NCBI GenBank assembly: GCA_951230915.1
Contig: OX579641.1
Coordinates: 124,001 to 188,000 of the forward strand
Length of the DNA: 64,000 nt
Origin: Antitrichia curtipendula
Taxonomy: Eukaryota > Streptophyta > Bryopsida > Hypnales > Leucodontaceae
Direction: 5' to 3'
The translations under genes were made by a program, and so were the position numbers. This document shows positions 57,410 through 64,000 of the stretch, in pieces (within the stretch, counting starts at the first letter, position 1; each line of letters opens with the position of its first letter). The notes under the pieces were generated by a model. It did no database searches. It was given only the letters and a program-made list of their open reading frames with translations, and was not told the DNA's origin.

Positions 57410-60400
57410 ATGTTTACAATGGCGAATACTAGACTTGGAGAGCGACGTGCCGGATTGAAGAGGAAGGGACCTCGTGGAAGGGCGGAGGATCACAATGCGG
57501 TGAGAGATAGTCTAAGAGACGGGGAAGCAGAGAGGCAACGTAAATGTAGACAATTATTGAGGGAGAGAGAAGAAGCAGTGAGGTTACTTGCTGTGCAGGA
57601 TGAATTGGAGGTCGGAAGGGAGATGTCTTCACGACAGCTTGCGGAGGTTTTGTCCGAAATTGTGGATTTTTTCACAATGAAAATGCAAGTTTGTTTGGAG
57701 GCATCTTCTAGGCTAAGAATTATGGAGCGTTTTTTGGAGGATGAACATATTTCTCCATTTCTTCCTGAGTATTATCCTCGTGGGCAGGATGCCAAGGCTC
57801 AATTTGAATTCCTAAAAAATTATCAGTTGGAGTTGGACGCTGTGAAGGGTGTTCAATCGGCAGATATGCTTGCTAGGAAAGTTGTTCCCCTCGATGCGGC
57901 TATATCTACTCGCGTTACAAGCACCAAAGCTTTGTCACGGATTTTGAATGTTCACCCATCCAATTTGAGGGTGGCAATAACCCGTCGAAGTAGTGTACGA
58001 TTGCAAAGTTCACCTTTTGCACTTGTAAGACGTAGGAAGAGGCTAGGCCTGCCTGGCGAGATTAAAGACCTCGTTACCAAGTGGTGGACAGAAGAGACCC
58101 GTGTAAGTCCCAACAGGAAGGAAATTGTACAGAAATGGATAAGCTCAAATACATACGACAAGCATTGCACTTACTATTTGCTCGAAAGTTAGGTACGAAT
58201 CGATTTGATTGCAGTGTCGTAGCACCCTGTACAATCGTTGCATTGTCAAATATACAATCCTAGACATCGTTTCCATCCGACATGTATGCTAGGCACCTTG
58301 TTGTATCTCCCTCAGTTCTCTGATGGTCTGAATGTGTACTCTGCAATACGTTGATTACAATGTTATAGGTACAGACAGTACTAAAAACTGTACATTAGGT
58401 ACAAATAGTACGATGGGTCTCATGGTCGAGTATTCAGAAAGTCTTTGTAGTCGGGTGGTTTGCTTTATTGGAGGCTTGTACTTGACGTTTATGCTGAGCA
58501 TTACGGTCCAAGGTATATTCTATACGGGCTTTATACTTTTGATTACCTCTTTTGTATTACCTCTTTTGATTTCTCAAAAAAGTTTTGCATTCTTGTAGGC
58601 CGCATTCCACCAGCGATTTAAGGTGGCGCACCCAGACGTGCCAATCAAACAAAGAGCCTTTGAGAAACTGAAGCCTTACTTTGTTAGAGCGTGCAACGAG
58701 AGGAACGTCTGCTGTTGTAGATACCACGTGGAGATCGATATGCTCAGGGAGGGGTTCAATCGGATTCGGGATGGCACAAAGGGAATCCACTTCTTAGTGA
58801 ATTGCCAGTGCGAGTGTGATGTGTGCCTCTTTCAACTGGAAGAAGAAGCAAAGTGTAAAGCGCCTCTGAAGACATATGCAGGTACAACAGCGCTGTGGCA
58901 ATAGATCATTTGTCTTAAGCCTGAGAACGAAGAGTGGCATGCTCTGCAATGTGTCATGGGTACGTGCGGAAACTGTGGTATTTCGAAGCTTCCGATTTGC
59001 GAGGTTGAGTTATCATCGTCTTCAAATGTCACCTGGAAGTGTTTTGAGAATGAAATCATTGGGGTGACACGGGATGGGAAGCCCCGGAAGAGGATTGTTG
59101 AAGTATACAAAGAGACCTCTCCACAAGTTTTCTTTGAATACTTCAAGTCTAAACTGCCCCAGTTCGTGAAGCACAACTTCATTGCAAGGTGGCAGGACGA
59201 CCAGTGCAAGCGTTCTATGCAGAGTTTGGGCAAAGATGTGATTTTGTCACATATTGATTTTGCTGAGAACTACACTTTTGAGATTCAAAATCAGATCCAG
59301 AGCATGTATTGGTGTTCTACACAGATCAGTATCCTTGTCCACATTACGTATCGCTTTAAACCAGACGAAGTTATAGTGAAGGAATCCCATTTCTTTATAA
59401 CTGATGATGAAAAACACGATTCCCTTTTTGTACAGCATTGCTTGATGCAACACTGGCGATGGCTAGAGTCTCAAGGTATGCTTCACATTGCCCCAAGTTC
59501 TATATTTACCATATCGCTTTTCCATTCGTGCTACTTGCCTAGTTCTTATATAAGAGTTAATTGTGGATGGCACGGAACTCTCCGACTATGATGCATGTGT
59601 ACTATAAAATGTATGCTCTGTACGGATTTTGTACATCACTTGTAAATGTTACGAAGTGTATTGACTTTTGTACGTGCATCGTGCATTGACAGGGATTCGA
59701 CCGAAACACCACGCCGTGTGGTCCGATGGTTGTGCGGGGCAGTTCAAGGGTGCCCGACCATTTTTTTTGTGGCCAGATATCCCGGCCTCACAAATGGATG
59801 CACTATGAACTGGAATTTTTTCGGAACAGGTCACGGGAAGGGAGAGTGGGACGGAGCTGGTGCTGTCATGAAGCGCGCTCTAAGGCAGTCCCAGTTACAC
59901 AACAGGTGGAGAAGGATGCAAAACGCCGACGATGCAGTGGCGTTTTTGAATGAGACCATGGGAGGGCCTGTGGATACGAACTTCGAGAAGACCGGCATCA
60001 AAGAGGTTCAGAGATACTTCTGGGAAATACCGAAGGACGTCACGAGGGAGCGCAGTTACCATTGCGAGACTGTCTCAGGCTCCCAGGCCTTGCATTCAAT
60101 TTACTCTTTTGCTGTTGCGGATCCAACTCAACTTTTTGTGCGCAAATTAGCGTGCTTCTGTGTTTATTGCCTTGACGGCAATTTCTTCAACTGCGTTAAC
60201 AAGTCCCATGTTGAGAACTGGGATTTGGTGAAGTTGAAGCCATACGATCTCCAACTAGTTGCTGATCACATGACGGACCACGACGTTGCAGATGACGAGG
60301 ATTGGAAGGAGGTCGTGGAAGGCAAAGGATTTGGCGATCTCATTCGGCCAGGTGACAACTTTGTTGTTCCTGCTGTAGAAGGCAATAGTGAGGGAATGGA

Positions 60401-60713
60401 GTTCTATATTTTACAGTGCACCGTGGAGAAGTATGAGGTTGATCGCGGGTTCAAATGTGCTTGGGGCCCGGAGTTTGAAGCTGGTGATTTCATCATACGG
60501 GGAACTTACTATCAAAAGTGGAATAATGGGTACGTTCATCTGGGCAACTCCCAACCAGCCCATATTGATGCACACCTTGTAGTGCATGGAAAATTTGCTA
60601 TGATTCCAAAGCTAGGTAGGCGGAAAGGTGGGGAGGTTACTTATGACATAAGTGACGACAACCTCGCTACTATTAGGGTCGGCTTACATCGGTTTAGGGA
60701 AGAAGAGGACTAG
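57410..60713 (+). pseudogene. Element F DDE-type transposase, three exons
   Basis: Exons are 57410-58192, 58599-59475 and 59693-60713, agreeing in phase, about 890 residues. Exon 1 is basic with a coiled coil and a helix-turn-helix-like segment (SRILNVHPSNLRVAI). Exon 2 has a Cys cluster (NVCCCRYH, CQCECDVC, GTCGNC) and HIDFAENYTFEI with the first catalytic Asp near 59256. Exon 3 has VWSDGCAGQFKGARP (second Asp near 59725), then GKGEWDGAGAVMKR (third acidic site near 59850) and a C-terminal beta-rich domain. TAG occurs at 58190, where the exon should end CAG before GTACGA, and at 58902. The frame moves by -1 in a run of eight T at 59761. The family resembles the element D transposase in layout. 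Confidence 0.6.
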
Positions 60714-62080
60714 CAACTTTACTTCTGTAAGTACAAAGAGATATTTTGTACATAATTACATATGTTTTGTACGCTTTGTACAATTATGTACTGGGTTATT
60801 CTTGTCCGTCCGCTATGTCTACCGTTGTAACTCGTGAGATTGCTTTTCATGTGCATTCGAAGGATGTTCAAATTAATTTTTACTCGGTCATTACGGAATC
60901 ATCTGTCGTCTTTGATGCGTTCTCGTCATTCTATTTGGCTTTTCTTGAATCTATTCTAAATACAAGGTCCACGATCCTTCATTGTCAATTACGACTGTGG
61001 TTTTAACTTAAGGTATTATTTCACGTTAAGCTTATATCTCTACTCATGCCTCATATGCACACCAACATGGTTTCAGAGTGCCGGAGGGAGAATTAACAGT
61101 CGACCGGGTTGCTTGAATTTGTTGGACAAAGCCGACAGGTTAACACTATTGCTGTGTCAGCACAAGTTATAGGTCTTTTTTTATTTTATCTATTGCAATT
61201 CTTTTCATTTGAATAGGTTGTTCAAAAGAGAAAGAAAACTTTTTAAGTTTTGTTATTGGTTTCAAAGAAGTCAATGTACCTCATATTCGTTAACAATATA
61301 CTTGTGATTGAATAATCTGAAAAGTTTTAGTAGAGGTTTAGGGTTCTATGGATAATTGAAGATGAATTTCTTTGTAGTATACTTCTCTTACCTTATATAC
61401 TTTTATAGCAATAGTGTTCAGCCAGTGCTTCTTTGTACAATCTTATACACTTATACACCTACTTGTACACCACCATCCAGCTTCTTTGTATAGTAAGAAC
61501 TTACTTGCCATTTTGAATTGTCATGTGCATTTATTTATTTTGTAAGCATTATGCATAAACTCAAAACTTACATCGGCACTCTTAAAATGCATGATAGTCA
61601 TTTGGACTTGTACAAATAGGTACCTTTGCACACTCGAAAGGCATGATAGTCATTAACTGTACATCATTCTCCCATGAACTACAATGATAAGAAATTATTG
61701 GACCTAGTAGTTCATTCGTTGAATCTACCATTGCATCTCCTAAGCTGGTTTCTCATGTGCATTACAAGGTCGTCCAAAATAATATGTACTCGGTTTCAAT
61801 TCAGCTTATAGTCCTCTTCGACTCTCCGTCCGCAGTTCTGTACTTGTTGTACAATTTTATACCTTTTCTACAAATGTGTACGTTGTTGTTCTTGTCCATA
61901 TGGTGTGGTGACCTACCGTATCAAACCGAATCATCTTGGAAGCCGCAGGAACGGTATTTTGGGAACAGTATTTTAGATTGACTTCTAGATCGTGACATCT
62001 GGACTGATCACATTCCCTGGAAAGGGCTCCCAAAATAGAATGGCTTGTCAGCCTTGTGAAATCGGGGCCATCGGGTTCCT
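60714..62080. other. 3' noncoding region of element F
   Basis: No gene is visible. GTAC sites are dense and the composition is AT-rich. Confidence 0.4.
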
Positions 62081-62325
62081 TGCTCACCTTTGTTGTTGCT
62101 TTCTATAGCTCATTTGCTTTGGTGCCTGAGAGACTTAGGAGTGTCCGCCTTCTCGTTTCATGCTGACCTTTGTCGCCGCTTTTGATAGCTCATTCGCTTT
62201 GGTGCCCTGAGAGACTTAGGGGTGTTTGCCTTCTTGTTTCATGTTGATCTTTGTCGCTGCTTTCAAAAGCTCATTTGCTTTGGTGCCCGAGAGACTTACG
62301 GGTGTTTGCCTTCTCGTTTCTAGTC
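62081..62325. repeat. Tandem repeat, 80-81 bp period, three copies
   Basis: Units beginning TGCT(C/G)ACCTTTGT at 62081, 62161 and 62242 share GCTCATTTGCTTTGGTGCC and GAGAGACTTA. A shorter pair of about 58 bp with AGTTCAACAATGCAT follows near 62400-62490. No coding potential is seen. Confidence 0.8.
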
Positions 62326-63083
62326 TTGTACGTGTTTGGCTTCTTATTTTAATCTTGCACTAGTTGAATTTGCGGTGTGGGGATGTCTAACCGTAATTGT
62401 ACACTTGTTCAACAATGCATTACGGATTACTTTCCATTTCGTACCTCTAGACTAGTTCAACAATGCATCACGGCTTACTTCCCATTTTGTAGTACTAGAG
62501 AGTTTGATTCTTTGGTTACTTGGACGGAAGGATCATATGTTTCAGAAACACCGACGTCCAAGCAAGGCAACCTTGCGTACTACCTAGGACTTTGTAGTGT
62601 TAGACATATGTCTAGCACTACTGTTGTCAGGAGCAGCAAGGCACTGTTTGAGCGAGCAGTGGCGACTGAAGCCCCTACAGTATCGTGTGACTCAGTTAAT
62701 CAGAGTATGTGAAGGTTTGTATACGCAATTCCTATTAGTTTCATTCCACTTAAATTTCAACTTACCTACTGCACTGATTATTATCTTGCTATGTTATACC
62801 CATTGTAGTTGTTCATTGCATTGAACTTGATTGAGCTTGCAGAGTGTAGGATGATCATAGAGACTTATACTCTCTGTACATTGGCAGGAATGGAGGTGAG
62901 GTTCGGAACGTACTATCTGTAAAATCACTATGTCAGTTTCCTCATCTCTTTCCTTGTACATCGTCAATTTCTGTATTGGTTCATGTACTAGTTTTATATG
63001 TGGGGTACCCATTGTACTCTGACTACTGTATTTGTACTGATCTTACTGCTTTTATTGTTGGAATGTACTAATTGTAACCAAGG
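62326..63083. other. Noncoding stretch between tandem repeats
   Basis: Short frames here lack splice support. Nothing else stands out apart from GTAC sites. Confidence 0.35.
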
Positions 63084-63381
63084 TTCAGAATTGTTGGAAT
63101 ACATTCAATTCTGAAATTGTAGTGTTCGTAGTGTTTGTATTAGAATTCAGAATTGTTGGAATACATTCAATTCTGAAATTGTAGTGTTCGTAGTGTTTGT
63201 ATTAGAATTCAGAATTGTTGGAATACATTCAATTCTGAAATTGTAGTGTTCGTAGTGTTTGTATTAGAATTCAGAATTGCTGGAATACAATCAATTCTAA
63301 AATTGTAGTGTTCGTAGTGTTCGTATTAGAATTCAGAACTGCTGGAATACAATCAATTCTGAAATTGTAGTGTTCGTAGTA
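63084..63381. repeat. Minisatellite, exact 62-bp period, five copies with hairpin core
   Basis: Units start at 63084, 63146, 63208, 63270 and 63332. Each contains TTCAGAATTG, a 12-base spacer and CAATTCTGAA, a perfect 10-base inverted repeat, followed by TGTAGTGTTCGTAGTGTT. The first three are essentially identical; the last two share substitutions (GCTGGAATACAATC). The fifth copy is truncated. Confidence 0.92.
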
Positions 63382-63953
63382 GGACAACTGCATTTGTACC
63401 GATAGCGGTGAGTGAATGGAATGTTCGTAGTTGCTGCACTACCATTCTATGCTTCCAATAGTACGTTCTGTACAAATTGTAACAGAGGTTCAGAATTCAA
63501 AGTTCTCGAACTATATTGAGTTTACAAACTGCAATGTCTGTAGTGTTCGTACTTGCATAGTGTACTTCTAGTACTTACATTAGTACTAATAATCCTCATG
63601 GAACAATCAGAGTACGAAAATTGTAGATGTACATTTTAGTGTACGTTGAGTCTGACCTTTTCGTACTGATAGCAGTACAAAATGAACTACCAGTACATCA
63701 AGTGCCAGCGAAATGTCCATTGTTCCGTCGTTTAGCTCGGACTTGCTTCCAGTGCCCCCGTCCAATTTCTGCCGCCGCATGTCTTGGTTCCTGGTTCTTG
63801 GTTCCTTTTTTACTGCTCCGATGCCTTTTTTTTCTTTTGTCTTCCCTTCAAGTTGACCTTGTTTCATCTTCTTTGCTGTTGGACACATTGCAATGGGGGT
63901 TATGATGTCTCCCATTCCCAACTGCAAGGCTGAGCTGCGTTATTATCTTGCAG
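63382..63953. other. Noncoding stretch before the last exon
   Basis: No gene is seen; it ends in a pyrimidine-rich tract leading to TTATCTTGCAG. Confidence 0.35.
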
Positions 63954-64000
63954 ATTGCAGAGGTGGAGAAGGAGGTGGACAGGCGTAAGGGAAAACTTCC
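63954..64000 (+). CDS. Start of an exon running off the window
   Basis: After TTATTATCTTGCAG the frame ATT GCA GAG GTG GAG is open to the edge and encodes a charged helical peptide (IAEVEKEVDRRKGKL). By analogy with element D, this may begin the second gene of element F. Too little is visible to identify it. Confidence 0.35.
   Translation, partial: MAEVEKEVDRRKGKL

Larger units (their letters stand above)
58193..63700. repeat. GTAC-centred motif (TTGTACAA-like) enriched in element F introns and 3' flank
   Basis: The intron 58193-58598 has nine GTAC sites in 406 bases and the intron 59476-59692 has four in 217, whereas chance would give about one or two; exon 3 (1,021 bases) has one. Dozens more lie between 60.7 and 63.7 kb, mostly as TTGTAC, TGTACA or AGGTAC. 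The motif is shorter and looser than the palindromes of A, B and D but is likewise element-specific and largely noncoding. Confidence 0.65.

Noticed and set aside
7483..58904. Alternative genetic code with TAG read as Gln
   Set aside because: One TAG clearly replaces Trp, TGA and TAA also interrupt frames, and TAG is used as a normal terminator too. Decay fits better, though readthrough is not excluded.
63627..63905. Plus-strand Leu/Phe-rich frame before the last exon
   Set aside because: It runs through the pyrimidine-rich tract before a splice acceptor and has no coding features.

Overview
The window looks like nuclear DNA of a green-lineage eukaryote made almost entirely of nested mobile elements. 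Supporting signs are GT-AG introns with good phase agreement, a plant-type hAT transposase with a DUF659-like core, long AT-rich satellites and a 200-base assembly gap. A charophyte alga such as Chara is my best guess; nothing here proves the species. I saw no convincing rRNA, tRNA, CRISPR array or bacterial operon.

Layout. 0-1.6 kb: minus-strand Cys/His-rich transposon-like gene running off the window. 3.0-3.6 kb: small three-exon gene of unknown function. 4.0-10.6 kb (element A): multi-exon gene with a ParB/Srx-like domain followed by a degenerate N4/N6-type DNA methyltransferase-like domain. 10.7-17.5 kb (element B): 5'-truncated relative of that gene ending in an FCP1/NIF-like HAD phosphatase domain, plus a second, more degenerate HAD exon. 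17.5-19.9 kb (element C): minus-strand gene of a gag-like, coiled-coil family. 19.9-52 kb (element D): minus-strand DDE-type transposase at the left, then a plus-strand gene of about 1,620 codons (ParB-like, methyltransferase-like, disordered, FCP1-like) whose second exon is split by a 17,035-bp hAT element (30225-47259) with an exact 8-bp target duplication. The hAT carries a protein kinase gene, a RING-H2 gene, its transposase and a nested, decayed Tc1/mariner copy. 52.1-55.5 kb (element E): second copy of the C family. 57.4-63.9 kb (element F): three-exon DDE-type transposase gene.

The most striking feature is that each element has a private short motif reiterated in its introns and flanks and essentially absent from its neighbours: CCCTCGGCGCCGAGGG in A, TCGTGAGATCTCACGA in B, TTAGGTCGAGTCGACCTAA in D, a GTAC-centred TTGTACAA-like motif in F, GAGTCCCCGCCC arrays before all three hAT genes, and CCGGA/TCCGG throughout C and E. 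A, B and D share one gene architecture (ParB-like, methyltransferase-like, then FCP1-like in B and D) and also an intron at the methyltransferase motif I. I infer that each element encodes a sequence-specific protein acting on its own palindromes: parS-like sites, self-methylation marks, or sites for relieving silencing, as VANC proteins do for Arabidopsis VANDAL elements.

Almost every long element gene is broken by in-frame stops (mostly TAG, then TGA, one TAA), and several by one -1 frame break. Two stops can be traced: one TAG replaces a Trp conserved in the sister copy, another replaces an exon-terminal CAG. This suggests C-to-T decay of methylated elements rather than a changed genetic code.
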